A stretch of 64,000 nt of DNA from Flavobacterium oncorhynchi (GTDB taxonomy: Bacteria > Bacteroidota > Bacteroidia > Flavobacteriales > Flavobacteriaceae). Under the pieces are notes generated by a model. The model saw nothing but the letters and a program-made list of their open reading frames with translations. It had not been told where the DNA came from and made no database searches. The stretch lies in NCBI RefSeq assembly GCF_002217355.1, contig NZ_MUHA01000004.1:41950-105949 (forward strand), read 5' to 3'. Positions 35,262 to 45,542 of this stretch are shown in pieces (positions within the stretch are counted from its first letter, which is position 1; each line of letters opens with the position of its first letter). The translations under genes were made by a program, and so were the position numbers.

Positions 35262-36248
35262 ATGTCAAAAACAATAAAAAAAGTAGGTGTTCTTACCTCA
35301 GGAGGAGACTCACCAGGAATGAATGCTGCAATACGATCAGTTGTTCGAACATGTGCTTATCATAATATAGAATGCATAGGAATTTATAGAGGTTATCAAG
35401 GAATGATCGAAGGCGATTTTAAAGAAATGGGCCCTCGAAGCGTTAATAATATAGTAAATAAAGGAGGAACGATCTTAAAATCTGCTCGTTCTGTTGATTT
35501 TAGAACACCAGAAGGTAGAAAAAAAGCACACGAAAATTTAGTGAAAGCTGGAGTTGATGCTCTAGTTGTTATTGGAGGAGACGGAAGCTTTACCGGAGGT
35601 CTAATTTTCAATGCAGAATATGGTTTTCCTGTAATGGGAATTCCTGGTACAATTGATAATGATATTTATGGTACAAGTCATACATTAGGTTATGACACCG
35701 CATTAAATACAGTAGTAGATTGTATCGATAAAATTAGAGATACTGCAAGTTCACATAACCGTTTGTTTTTTGTAGAGGTTATGGGTAGAGATGCAGGACA
35801 TATCGCTCTTAATGCCGGAATTGGTGCTGGTGCTGAGGAAATTCTTATCCCTGAAGAAGATTTAGGTTTAGATAGATTATTAGACTCTCTTCAAAAAAGT
35901 AAAGCATCAGGAAAATCATCAAGTATAGTTGTTATTGCTGAGGGAGATAAAATTGGTAAAAACGTTTTTGAATTAAAAGACTACGTTGAAGCTAATTTAC
36001 CTGAATATGATGTTAGAGTATCTGTTTTAGGACATATGCAGCGTGGTGGTTCACCATCTTGTTTTGATCGTGTACTGGCAAGTCGTCTTGGTGTAAAAGC
36101 AGTAGAATCTTTAATTGAAGGAAAATCAAACTACATGGTTGGTCTTAAAGAAGACAAAGTGTCGTTGACTCCGCTGGAACAAGCAATTAAAGGTAAATCT
36201 GAGATTGATAGAGAATTATTGAGAGTGTCAGACATCATGTCTACATAA
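35262..36248 (+). CDS. pfkA: ATP-dependent 6-phosphofructokinase
   Basis: This 328-residue PfkA phosphorylates fructose-6-phosphate, the committed step of glycolysis. The ATP site GGDSPGMNAAIRSVV, the GGDGSFTGG loop, the catalytic segment GTIDNDIYGT and the sugar-binding MGRDAGHIAL are all present. The Gly after GGD in GGDGS marks the ATP-dependent rather than PPi-dependent class. It is followed 97 bp later by gap on the same strand. Confidence 0.96.
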   Translation: MSKTIKKVGVLTSGGDSPGMNAAIRSVVRTCAYHNIECIGIYRGYQGMIEGDFKEMGPRSVNNIVNKGGTILKSARSVDFRTPEGRKKAHENLVKAGVDALVVIGGDGSFTGGLIFNAEYGFPVMGIPGTIDNDIYGTSHTLGYDTALNTVVDCIDKIRDTASSHNRLFFVEVMGRDAGHIALNAGIGAGAEEILIPEEDLGLDRLLDSLQKSKASGKSSSIVVIAEGDKIGKNVFELKDYVEANLPEYDVRVSVLGHMQRGGSPSCFDRVLASRLGVKAVESLIEGKSNYMVGLKEDKVSLTPLEQAIKGKSEIDRELLRVSDIMST

Positions 36249-36321
36249 TTATATAAGACAAAGTTTAAAAAAAGGAATGAAGTTTATTGTGAGGAAATTA
36301 GACTTTAAATTAGTGTAATAA

Positions 36322-37350
<1,029 letters not shown>

Positions 37351-37368
37351 TATTATATATTTTTGCAG

Positions 37369-37396
37369 AATCCCGTTATGTCAAAATAACGGGATT
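37369..37396 (+). terminator. gap: terminator after gap
   Basis: AATCCCGTTAT (37369-37379) pairs perfectly with ATAACGGGATT (37386-37396) around a 6-nt loop, and T-rich DNA follows. Confidence 0.88.
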
Positions 37397-37479
37397 TTCT
37401 TATTTTGTTTCGTCTTTAATTATTGTAAAAAACACACTTATAGTTTATTGAAGAAAAACTAATCCAAAAACTAAATAAA

Positions 37480-38331
37480 ATGAAATTAATAGTTGATAGT
37501 GGATCTACTAAAGCCGATTGGATTGCAATTGATGATAATGGAAAAGTATTATTCACCACACAAACCTTAGGATTAAATCCTGAAATTCTAGACGCTCCGG
37601 AAATCATTGAAAGATTAAACGATCGTTTTGATATTTTGCAAAATAAAAAAAATGCAACCCATTTGTTCTTTTACGGAGCTGGCTGTGGAACTGATAGAAT
37701 GAAAGAAGCTTTAAAGCTGATCTTTCAGGATTATTTCACTAATGCAATTATTGACGTACAAGAAGATACTTATGCTGCCGTTTATGCAACAACACCAAAA
37801 GGTGAAGAAGCAATTGTTTCTATCTTAGGAACAGGTTCTAACTGCAGTTATTTTGATGGAAAAGTATTGCATCAAAAAGTGCAGTCATTAGGGTATATCT
37901 TAATGGATGACTGCAGTGGAAATGTTTTTGGAAAAGAATTAATTAGAAAGTACTATTTTAATAAAATGCCAAAAGAATTAGCGGTAGAGCTTGAAAAAGA
38001 GTACGACGTTGATCCTGATTTTATTAAAAACAAACTATACAAAGAACCAAATCCAAATGCTTATTTGGCAACTTTTGCAAAGTTTTTAATCAAACACAAA
38101 GACACAGAATTCTGCAGAAAAATTATTTTCAAAGGAATGAAATCTTTCGTTAAAAACTACATCAAACAGTTTGATAACTGCAAAGAAGTTCCTGTACATT
38201 TTGTAGGTTCTATTGCATTTTATCTAAAAGATGAATTACAAGAAACTTTTGATAAATATGAACTTCAATTAGGGAATGTTTTAAGAAGACCAATTGATGG
38301 ATTAATTGCGTACCATGTTGCTAACCAATAG
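37480..38331 (+). CDS. BadF/BadG/BcrA/BcrD-type ATPase, likely N-acetylglucosamine kinase
   Basis: This 283-residue ASKHA-fold protein has the phosphate-1 motif LIVDSGSTKADWIAID, the phosphate-2 region SILGTGSNCSYFDG, and an adenosine segment near HFVGSIAFYL. The length fits the N-acetylglucosamine kinase branch of the family and not the benzoyl-CoA reductase activators, which carry Fe-S Cys not seen here. It should phosphorylate an amino sugar from cell-wall recycling or chitin. It stands 11 nt upstream of mgsA and is probably co-transcribed with it. Confidence 0.85.
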   Translation: MKLIVDSGSTKADWIAIDDNGKVLFTTQTLGLNPEILDAPEIIERLNDRFDILQNKKNATHLFFYGAGCGTDRMKEALKLIFQDYFTNAIIDVQEDTYAAVYATTPKGEEAIVSILGTGSNCSYFDGKVLHQKVQSLGYILMDDCSGNVFGKELIRKYYFNKMPKELAVELEKEYDVDPDFIKNKLYKEPNPNAYLATFAKFLIKHKDTEFCRKIIFKGMKSFVKNYIKQFDNCKEVPVHFVGSIAFYLKDELQETFDKYELQLGNVLRRPIDGLIAYHVANQ

Positions 38332-38341
38332 TTCTGGATTT

Positions 38342-38716
38342 ATGGAAATTGCAATCATTGCTCACGATGGCAAGAAAGCTGATTTGATCGACTTTTTGAT
38401 TAAAAATAGTGATGTATTACATCATGAGTCAATAAAACTTATTGGAACAGGAACTACTGGAGGAAAAGCCGAAGCTGCGGGATTTAAAACCCAAAGAATG
38501 CTTTCTGGACCTTTAGGCGGTGATGCGCAGATTGCGGGCAGAGTAGCGGAAGGAATTACGAAAATGGTTTTCTTTTTTAAAGATCCTTTATCCAGTCATC
38601 CGCATGAAGCAGATATTAATATGTTAATTCGCGTTTGCGATGTACATAATGTGCCGCTGGCAACAAACGAAGCAACGGCACAATTATTATTAGATGCTAT
38701 TGCACTGCGATTATAG
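38342..38716 (+). CDS. mgsA: methylglyoxal synthase
   Basis: This 124-residue enzyme converts dihydroxyacetone phosphate to methylglyoxal and phosphate. The phosphate-binding loop GTGTTGGKAE, the catalytic Asp61 in GPLGGDAQIAG, and His88 in SSHPHEADI match the family. It lacks the extra N- and C-terminal residues of the 152-residue E. coli enzyme. The open frame reaches back to 38306, overlapping the upstream kinase, but the ATG at 38342 begins the conserved IAIIAHDGKK. Its last 20 bp overlap the end of the convergent RidA gene. Confidence 0.94.
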   Translation: MEIAIIAHDGKKADLIDFLIKNSDVLHHESIKLIGTGTTGGKAEAAGFKTQRMLSGPLGGDAQIAGRVAEGITKMVFFFKDPLSSHPHEADINMLIRVCDVHNVPLATNEATAQLLLDAIALRL

Positions 38717-39077
38717 AAATCTCAACATTTACATTTTTTGGCAGACATGCCACTTGAACCGTTTCACGTGCTGGAGCGGTTTTTTCGTTAAAATAAGAAC
38801 CGTAAACAGTATTTATTGCGCCAAAATTGTTCATATCCATAATAAAAATAGTCGCTTTAACTACATTTTCAAAAGTCATATCTGCAGCGTCTAGAATAGC
38901 TGCAATATTTTCCATTACTTGTTTCGTTTCATCATTGATGTTGTCAGTTACCAGTTCACCCGATGCTGGATTTATAGCAATTTGTCCAGATGCATAAAGT
39001 GTGTTTCCTGATAATACAGCTTGATTGTAAGGTCCAATTGGAGCAGGAGCCTTATCTGTAAAGATTATTTTTTTCAT
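38697..39077 (-). CDS. RidA family enamine/imine deaminase
   Basis: This 126-residue YjgF/YER057c/UK114 protein hydrolyses reactive enamines and imines made by PLP enzymes. The family motifs APIGPYNQAVLSGNTLYASGQIA and the Arg-containing end PARETVQVACLPKNVNVEISII are complete. The gene is convergent with mgsA and overlaps it tail to tail by 20 bp. Confidence 0.94.
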   Translation of the reverse strand: MKKIIFTDKAPAPIGPYNQAVLSGNTLYASGQIAINPASGELVTDNINDETKQVMENIAAILDAADMTFENVVKATIFIMDMNNFGAINTVYGSYFNEKTAPARETVQVACLPKNVNVEISIIAVQ

Positions 39078-39163
39078 ATGTAGATACTTATTTGTTTTTA
39101 AACAATTTTGGTATAGTAATTATTAAGATCTTCTAATTAAGATAAAACAATTAAGAAAATGGC

Positions 39164-41818
39164 TTATCGATTTGAAGTACTTCGCTTATTCCATTTAATA
39201 TCGCTCAACATACCAGATTTAATTCCGATAAAGAAATTCCAGTTAGAGTTTGTTCCCATAGGAGACCAGTTAAAAGCCATTCTCCAGCTTAGCAAGTCTC
39301 TTTCAAAACGAAATTGGGTAAAAGTAACTCCCTTTTGAACAAAATCAAATCCAGTTGAAACCCCGCCTTTCCATTTAGGTGTAATATCCATGTTCATAGA
39401 GACCATGATTGAGTTTCCGGTTATTTTATTCTCTCTGTTGGCATTCGAGTATGTCAATGAGTAAGCAAGCGTCATGTCCCAAGGTAATTTTGAGCTGAAG
39501 AACTCCGTAATTACATCTTTATCGTCATCTTTTTCGTTTGCAAATTGGCTGTTTCGACTGTCATTTAAGTCTGTATTTGTACCAAATAAATCGTCATTAC
39601 GACCACCATTTCGCTGACTTTGGTTGTTTTTTTCTTTATTATCTCCTCCCTTATTCGAAAAAGAGTAATTCATTGTAATATTCGCACTGGTCATTCTAAA
39701 TAAGCTTCCTCCATTGTCAATATTGTACATATTCATTACGTTTCCTGCATTATCAATTGCATATGGGTTTAAAACAGCTCCAAAATTGACATTCATTTTG
39801 TTTTGAAAAAGTTGTGTTCCACCGCTTACAAGAATAGGCTGGAAAGCCAATGTTTCTTTGCCGTTTGCGTTAAAATTATAACTTGTGCTGAAGTTTAAAT
39901 TGTTCAACAGCATTATTTTTTTAGGCTCTGTTTTTGTACTGTCACGATCTCGTACTTTAGCTTCAAAAGTGTTGCTTAAAGAAAAACCAACTATGTTAGA
40001 ATTGTCTTTTCCAGGTGCGCCGTAAATACCGTTTGCAAAACGAGAATATTCATCTGTAGAAATCTTTCCTGCTGCATCAACAGTATAACGATCGTAGTAT
40101 CTTTCGAAGCTCGGCGTATAAGAGTAAGTAATACTTGGTCTCATAACGTGACGAATAGACTGAATTCTTTTATCGGCCCCAAAATTGAACGTACCATAAA
40201 TTGTTGTACCTAAATTAGTACTGAAGTTGTAAGTTCTATAAGAGTCAAAACCGTTTACAGTCTTATCTACAACCGCACTTTTATCTACATCGTAATTCTT
40301 TTCGATTGTTTTGGTAACCCAAGTTTCTTGGTAATTTGTAGAAGCTCCAGCACTAAAGTATTTAAATATTTTAAAGTTTGTGCTGATTGGAATAGAATGC
40401 TGCATACCAATTTTTGCATCTTTAAACATTTGCGGTTTAAAGAATAAAGAATCAGTTGTTTTAAATTCGTTCTTTCCAGTTACATTATATTGTAAATTTA
40501 TGTTTTTTATAAAACCTTTTTTTACCCCGTCTTTTCCAACAAAAGGGTAAACACGATCAATACTACCTTGAAGATTAGGCAGTGTCATAATGATGTCCTC
40601 GGTTTGCGTATTTTGCTGATGCGTAGCAGATAACGATATACGTGAACCCGGAATTGTATTAAATGTTTTGTTGTATGAAATAGACGAACTTAAAGTATTA
40701 TTTAAGTTAGATCCTATATTGGCTTGATTGATAGATCGCTTAAAGTATTTACTGCTACCCATATTTACAGAAGCAGAAAAACTCGAATTAGGATTTGATT
40801 TTGTATCCTTTGAGTGCGACCATTGAATGTTGTAGATGTTTTGTTTAGAATAATCTGGATATCCTCTTTCACTGTTTATAAGGTTTTCAAAACGAATATT
40901 AACGTTTCCTCGATATTTATACCGTGTTGCATAGGCCGATTCAAATCGCATAGCGTAACTCCCGTTTGTATAATAATCTCCTAAAACGGTTAAGTCGTAA
41001 TTGTCGCTTAAAGCAAAATAGTAACCTCCGTTTTGTAAAGAGAATCCACGAGTATTTGAGTCGTTGTAACTTGGAATAATAATACCAGAAACACTTTTTT
41101 CCTGACTCATCGGGAAGTAGGCGAAAGGTAGAGCTAGAGGCGTAGGAACATCTGCAATAACCATATTGGTTAAACCGGTAATAACTTTTTTACCTGGAAT
41201 AAATTTTACTTTATTAGTTTGAAAATAGTATTCAGGATTATCAATATCTTGAGCAGTTGTAAAGCGAGCGCCTCTTAAAAAGTAAACAGAGTCATTCTCT
41301 TTTTTAGTAACAGCTGCTTTTATTTTAAATTCGCCTTGTTCTGTTCTTGAGTTGTAAATTAAGGCTTTTTTTGTTTTAAAATTAAAGCGTATAGAATCGG
41401 GTTGAACCTCGCTTGCTCCTTGTTTGAAGTTTGGATATTGAGTTAATACACCTGCGGAATCTTTTATTCGACCTGCATAAACTTCATCTTTTTCATAATT
41501 AAGTACAATTATACCCGATTTTAGTTCAACATCTTTATAATACAATTCAGCTTCATTATAAAGAGTAATGATTTTTTTCTTCTGATCTATTTTGGCGTAA
41601 TCCTTTGCTTTGTATTTTACTTTCCCGTCTAAAAAAGTCTTAGTTGGCTTAATGCTGTCTACTTTAATAGTATCAATAGGTTTAATTTGAGGCTTATCTG
41701 TTTGTTTTACAGCAGGCAAAGGCTTTTTTTTGGATTTTATCTCTTGTGAATATAATTTACCACATCCTGCAGATAGGAAAAATGATAATAAAACGATATT
41801 AAATAAGTTTGTGTGCAA
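39164..41818 (-). CDS. lptD: LPS assembly outer-membrane protein LptD
   Basis: This protein of about 884 residues inserts lipopolysaccharide into the outer leaflet. A signal peptide (HTNLFNIVLLSFFLSAG, then LYSQ) is followed by an OstA/LptA-like N-terminal beta domain (about 60-170) and a large C-terminal beta-barrel. The Cys pattern of E. coli LptD is absent, as is usual in Bacteroidota. No ATG lies before the signal peptide. The TTG at 41818 is chosen because a promoter-like element lies just upstream at 41839-41869, which rules out the earlier TTG at 41902. Confidence 0.9.
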   Translation of the reverse strand: MHTNLFNIVLLSFFLSAGCGKLYSQEIKSKKKPLPAVKQTDKPQIKPIDTIKVDSIKPTKTFLDGKVKYKAKDYAKIDQKKKIITLYNEAELYYKDVELKSGIIVLNYEKDEVYAGRIKDSAGVLTQYPNFKQGASEVQPDSIRFNFKTKKALIYNSRTEQGEFKIKAAVTKKENDSVYFLRGARFTTAQDIDNPEYYFQTNKVKFIPGKKVITGLTNMVIADVPTPLALPFAYFPMSQEKSVSGIIIPSYNDSNTRGFSLQNGGYYFALSDNYDLTVLGDYYTNGSYAMRFESAYATRYKYRGNVNIRFENLINSERGYPDYSKQNIYNIQWSHSKDTKSNPNSSFSASVNMGSSKYFKRSINQANIGSNLNNTLSSSISYNKTFNTIPGSRISLSATHQQNTQTEDIIMTLPNLQGSIDRVYPFVGKDGVKKGFIKNINLQYNVTGKNEFKTTDSLFFKPQMFKDAKIGMQHSIPISTNFKIFKYFSAGASTNYQETWVTKTIEKNYDVDKSAVVDKTVNGFDSYRTYNFSTNLGTTIYGTFNFGADKRIQSIRHVMRPSITYSYTPSFERYYDRYTVDAAGKISTDEYSRFANGIYGAPGKDNSNIVGFSLSNTFEAKVRDRDSTKTEPKKIMLLNNLNFSTSYNFNANGKETLAFQPILVSGGTQLFQNKMNVNFGAVLNPYAIDNAGNVMNMYNIDNGGSLFRMTSANITMNYSFSNKGGDNKEKNNQSQRNGGRNDDLFGTNTDLNDSRNSQFANEKDDDKDVITEFFSSKLPWDMTLAYSLTYSNANRENKITGNSIMVSMNMDITPKWKGGVSTGFDFVQKGVTFTQFRFERDLLSWRMAFNWSPMGTNSNWNFFIGIKSGMLSDIKWNKRSTSNR

Positions 41819-41838
41819 AGGTTTAAATGCTATTTTTG

Positions 41839-41869
41839 TAAAATTATGGCTTGTTTTTTGACATGTCAA
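41839..41869 (-). promoter_or_regulatory. lptD: promoter-like element and palindrome before lptD
   Basis: On the minus strand TTG (complement of 41867-41869), a 20-nt spacer and TAATTTTA (complement of 41839-41846) fit the promoter consensus except for the last base. TTTGACATGTCAAA at 41857-41870 is a perfect 14-bp palindrome overlapping the TTG element. Confidence 0.5.
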
Positions 41870-41951
41870 ACTTACATATAATTTTTTGGCAAAAATAATC
41901 AATTATAAAAATTATAGCAGTTGCGTTTTATTAAAATTAACTTTTAGATTT

Positions 41952-43079
41952 ATGAATAGATTGAGCAAAATTAAGGTAATCTTTACTTTTTTTCTAACAA
42001 TAATGTCTTTTTGTGCTTACAGTCAAGCTAACGTTTTTAAGGTGACACTTGATGCAGGACATGGAGATCATGATTTTGGCGCTGTTTACAGCGGACGGAT
42101 CGAAAAAAATATCGCCTTAGCAATTGTTCTAAAAGTTGGAAAAATTTTAGAGCTTAATCCTAATGTTAATGTTATTTATACGCGAAAAACTGACGTTTTT
42201 ATTGATTTGGTAGAAAGAGCTAATATTGCCAATAGAGCCAATTCAAATATTTTTGTTTCTATACACTGTAATGCTAACAAAAATACAGCGGCAGACGGAA
42301 CAGAAACATATGTAATGGGTTTGAGTAAAATTGCATCAAACTTAGAGGCTGCAAAAAAAGAGAACTCCGTAATTACTTTAGAGAAAGATTACAAACGTAA
42401 ATACGAAGGCTATGATCCAAACTCTCCAGAATCTATGATTGGCATGACTTTAATGCAAGAAGAGTATTTAGATAACAGTATTTCGCTTGCAAGTAAAATC
42501 GAAGATAATTTTGAAAAACTTGGAAAAAAATTAAGACAAGGCGGAGTAAAACAGGCGCCATTTATGGTACTTCATAAAGCTTATATGCCAAGAGTTTTAG
42601 TTGAAACAGGATTTATCTCTAATACAACCGAAGGAAATATTTTGAATTCTGAAGAAGGACAAGATGAAATTGCTAAAGCAATTGCAGAAGCTATTTTGAG
42701 TTATAAAAGAGAGTATTTTGGTTCAGGAACTCCTGAAGTAATAGAGGCTCGACCAGTTAGAGATACATCTACTCCGGCAAAGAATAAAGTTGTAGAATCT
42801 GCTGCAGTGAAAAAAAATGCCCCAAAAGGCACTTTTTTTAAAGTACAGTTAATTGCCAGCATTAAAAAAACACCTTTAGAAGCTAAAAATTTTAAAGGAT
42901 TGAATAATGTAACCATGTTATACGAAAACAATATTTATAAATATTTCTACCAAGAAACTTCAGATTATGAAACTGCAAAGAAATATTTGCAAGAAGCTAA
43001 GAGTAAGGGATATGGAGCTGCATTTTTAATTGCGAATCGTGATGGTGAAAAAATCAGCATTCAAGACGCCATTAAATAA
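41952..43079 (+). CDS. N-acetylmuramoyl-L-alanine amidase with SPOR-like domain
   Basis: This 375-residue Amidase_3 zinc hydrolase cuts between MurNAc and the L-Ala of the stem peptide. A signal peptide (about 1-24) is followed by the catalytic domain with ligands in TLDAGHGDHDFGAVY, the Glu of RIEKNIAL, the His of VSIHCNAN, and the catalytic Glu of VLVETGFISN. A linker leads to a C-terminal SPOR-like domain (about 295-375), which should bind denuded septal glycans. The ATG at 41952 is chosen because the frame further upstream lacks a signal peptide start. It leads the MlaD and Fe-S genes. Confidence 0.92.
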   Translation: MNRLSKIKVIFTFFLTIMSFCAYSQANVFKVTLDAGHGDHDFGAVYSGRIEKNIALAIVLKVGKILELNPNVNVIYTRKTDVFIDLVERANIANRANSNIFVSIHCNANKNTAADGTETYVMGLSKIASNLEAAKKENSVITLEKDYKRKYEGYDPNSPESMIGMTLMQEEYLDNSISLASKIEDNFEKLGKKLRQGGVKQAPFMVLHKAYMPRVLVETGFISNTTEGNILNSEEGQDEIAKAIAEAILSYKREYFGSGTPEVIEARPVRDTSTPAKNKVVESAAVKKNAPKGTFFKVQLIASIKKTPLEAKNFKGLNNVTMLYENNIYKYFYQETSDYETAKKYLQEAKSKGYGAAFLIANRDGEKISIQDAIK

Positions 43080-43129
43080 TAAGCCCTAGTTCGAATATTT
43101 ATATTATTTTTGTACAAACACTTAGAATT

Positions 43130-44095
43130 TTGAAACTAACAAGAGAAATTAAAACGGCTATTTTAGTCATCGCGTCAATCTTATTATTTATTTGGGGCTA
43201 CAGTTTTTTAAAAGGCAGAGACCTTTTTACAAATTACAAAACATTATATGTCGAATACGACAATGTAGAGGATTTGTCAGCATCAGCACCTGTTACCATC
43301 AATGGACTTTCTATTGGTAAAGTAAATAAAATCACAATTGATGAAATAACTGGGAAATTATTGGTTGAACTACAATTAAAAACAGATTTTCCAATTTCTA
43401 AAACCAGTACTGCAGCCTTGTATTCTCCAAGTTTGATTGGAGGGAAACAGATAAAAATTGTACCAAATCTTGCAGATAAAGATCCAGCAGAAGATGGTCA
43501 GAAATTAGTACCTGCGGTTGAATTAGGATTAACAGATTCGTTAGGCGGTAAAATTGATCCAATTACGCAAAAGTTAGATAAAATGCTTCTAAATATTGAC
43601 AATCTGGTAACTGGATTGAACAATGTTTTAGATAAAAAAACGCAAGACGATTTAAAGAAAAGTTTGGCTGAGTTAAGTCAGACAATGGAGCAGTTTCATA
43701 AAGCTTCAGGAAGTATCAATAACATCTTAGATACTAATAAAGGTCAGATAAATGGAGTTGTGACAAACTTTAATAAAATGTCAAGCAACTTTAATAAAAT
43801 ATCAGATTCATTAAACAAAGCCGATTTAGGAAAAACCGTTAGAAACCTAAATCAAACTTTGGCTAAAGTTGATGGTATTATGGCTAATTTAAATTCTGGA
43901 AAAGGTACTATGGGGAAATTATTAAGTGATGAAGCTCTTTATAATAACCTTGCAAAAACTTCAAAGGAACTTGAATTGTTATTACAGGACGTTCGTTTAT
44001 ACCCAACGCGTTACGTAAACGTTTCTCTTTTTGGAAAGAAAAACAAACCTTATGTAGCTCCTGCTGAAGATTTGAATTCAACTGATAAAAAATAA
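43130..44095 (+). CDS. MlaD/MCE family lipid transport protein
   Basis: This 321-residue protein has one N-terminal membrane anchor (about 8-25), an MCE domain (about 36-115, with VTINGLSIGKVNKI) and a long helical tail rich in Asn and Leu that may form coiled coils. MCE proteins form hexameric rings that carry phospholipids between membranes. Partner MlaE/MlaF genes are not adjacent. The start is a TTG at 43130, 18 nt after a TATTTTTG box; no ATG fits before the helix. The Fe-S protein gene starts 5 bp after its stop. Confidence 0.9.
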   Translation: MKLTREIKTAILVIASILLFIWGYSFLKGRDLFTNYKTLYVEYDNVEDLSASAPVTINGLSIGKVNKITIDEITGKLLVELQLKTDFPISKTSTAALYSPSLIGGKQIKIVPNLADKDPAEDGQKLVPAVELGLTDSLGGKIDPITQKLDKMLLNIDNLVTGLNNVLDKKTQDDLKKSLAELSQTMEQFHKASGSINNILDTNKGQINGVVTNFNKMSSNFNKISDSLNKADLGKTVRNLNQTLAKVDGIMANLNSGKGTMGKLLSDEALYNNLAKTSKELELLLQDVRLYPTRYVNVSLFGKKNKPYVAPAEDLNSTDKK

Positions 44096-44100
44096 TTGCA

Positions 44101-45438
44101 ATGAGTTATTTAGATAATATTTTGTTCGCCATACTTCTTATAGTTGGTTTTGGTTTTTTTACAGCGAGCGTAAAAAAGATCATCCGAAACATTAACTTGG
44201 GAGTAGATGTAAATCGAAAGGATAATTCTAAAGCGCGCTGGAAAAACATGGCAATGATTGCTCTTGGGCAGTCAAAAATGGTGAGACGCCCTGTAGCTGG
44301 AATACTTCATATTTTTGTATATGTAGGTTTCATAATTATTAATATCGAGTTACTTGAAATTATTATAGATGGGTTATTTGGAACTCATAGAATTTTTGCA
44401 CCTTATTTGGGTGTGGTTTATGATGTTTTAATAGCTTCTTTTGAAATACTGGCAATACTTGTAATTTTTGCTGTTGTAGTTTTCTGGATTAGAAGAAATG
44501 TTATTAGACTTAAGCGTTTTATAAACCCCGATTTAAACGGATTTCCTAAAAGCGATGCCAATTACATTTTGTATTTTGAAACCGTTTTGATGCTTTTGTT
44601 TTTATTGATGAATGCTTCTGATTTGCATTTGCAGAATGTTCCAGGAGGATTTTCTCATTTTCATAAAGCAGGAAGTTTTCCAGTAAGTCAGTTTATTGCT
44701 CCGATCTTTAATGGAATGTCAAACGAATTAGTTTCATTATTGTTTGAAGCTTTTTGGTGGCTGCATATTGCGGGTATTTTAGTTTTTATGAACTATTTAT
44801 ACTTCTCAAAACATTTACACATTCTTTTAGCTTTCCCTAATACTTATTTTGCAAATTTAAATCCGGAAGGTCAGTTTGATAATTTAGCTTCTGTGACAAA
44901 AGAAGTGAAATTGATGATGGATCCAAATGCAGATCCATTTGCAGCTGCTCCTGTTGATGAGAATGCAGCTCCAAGTAAGTTTGGAGCAAGCGATGTTCAA
45001 GATTTAAATTGGGTTCAGTTGTTGAATGCTTATACTTGTACAGAATGTGGACGTTGTACGTCATCTTGTCCGGCAAATCAAACAGGTAAAAAATTGTCTC
45101 CACGTAAAATTATGATGGACACAAGAGATCGTTTAACAGAAGTAGGAAATAATATCGACGCTAATAAAGGTGTTTTTGTACCAGATAATAAAACGTTATT
45201 AAACGATTATATTACGCCAGAAGAATTGTGGGCTTGTACTTCTTGTAATGCCTGCGTAGAAGAATGTCCTGTTAATATTAGTCCGTTGTCTATTATTATG
45301 GATATGCGTCGTTATTTAGTGATGGAGCAGAGTGCTGCGCCAATGTCATTGAATGCAATGATGACTAATATTGAAAATAACGGTGCTCCTTGGCAATACA
45401 GCCAGCAAGACCGTTTAAATTGGAAAAACGAAAATTAA
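44101..45438 (+). CDS. membrane Fe-S electron transfer protein (HdrC/DsrM-like)
   Basis: This 445-residue protein has about five N-terminal membrane helices (to about residue 245, with a His pair in LHIFVYV and LHIAGIL that could bind haem as in nitrate reductase gamma/DsrM proteins). A cytoplasmic 4Fe-4S dicluster domain follows: C313-x2-C316-x2-C319-x3-C323 and C379-x2-C382-x2-C385-x3-C389. With the next gene it resembles a split heterodisulfide-reductase or GlpC/LldE-like module that passes electrons to or from the quinone pool. The real redox partner is unknown. Confidence 0.85.
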   Translation: MSYLDNILFAILLIVGFGFFTASVKKIIRNINLGVDVNRKDNSKARWKNMAMIALGQSKMVRRPVAGILHIFVYVGFIIINIELLEIIIDGLFGTHRIFAPYLGVVYDVLIASFEILAILVIFAVVVFWIRRNVIRLKRFINPDLNGFPKSDANYILYFETVLMLLFLLMNASDLHLQNVPGGFSHFHKAGSFPVSQFIAPIFNGMSNELVSLLFEAFWWLHIAGILVFMNYLYFSKHLHILLAFPNTYFANLNPEGQFDNLASVTKEVKLMMDPNADPFAAAPVDENAAPSKFGASDVQDLNWVQLLNAYTCTECGRCTSSCPANQTGKKLSPRKIMMDTRDRLTEVGNNIDANKGVFVPDNKTLLNDYITPEELWACTSCNACVEECPVNISPLSIIMDMRRYLVMEQSAAPMSLNAMMTNIENNGAPWQYSQQDRLNWKNEN

Positions 45439-45445
45439 AAATATA

Positions 45446-45534
45446 GTTTAATCGGTTAATCGTCAATTCGTTTAATCGTTCTTAGGATTCGATCAAGTTG
45501 CCGATTAAACAATTAAACAAATCAACGATTAAAC
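45446..45534. repeat. four-arm GTTTAATCG / CGATTAAAC inverted repeat cluster
   Basis: GTTTAATCG occurs at 45446 and 45470, and its complement CGATTAAAC at 45502 and 45526, so a nested hairpin or two alternative ones can form. The cluster lies between the two Fe-S genes, ending 8 bp before the ATG at 45543. It may control expression of the second gene or be a degenerate mobile element. Confidence 0.65.
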
Positions 45535-45542
45535 AAAAAGAG

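Noticed and set aside
41819..41902. N-terminal extension of LptD from a TTG at 41902
   Set aside because: It places 28 residues before the signal peptide and lies upstream of the promoter-like element at 41839-41869.
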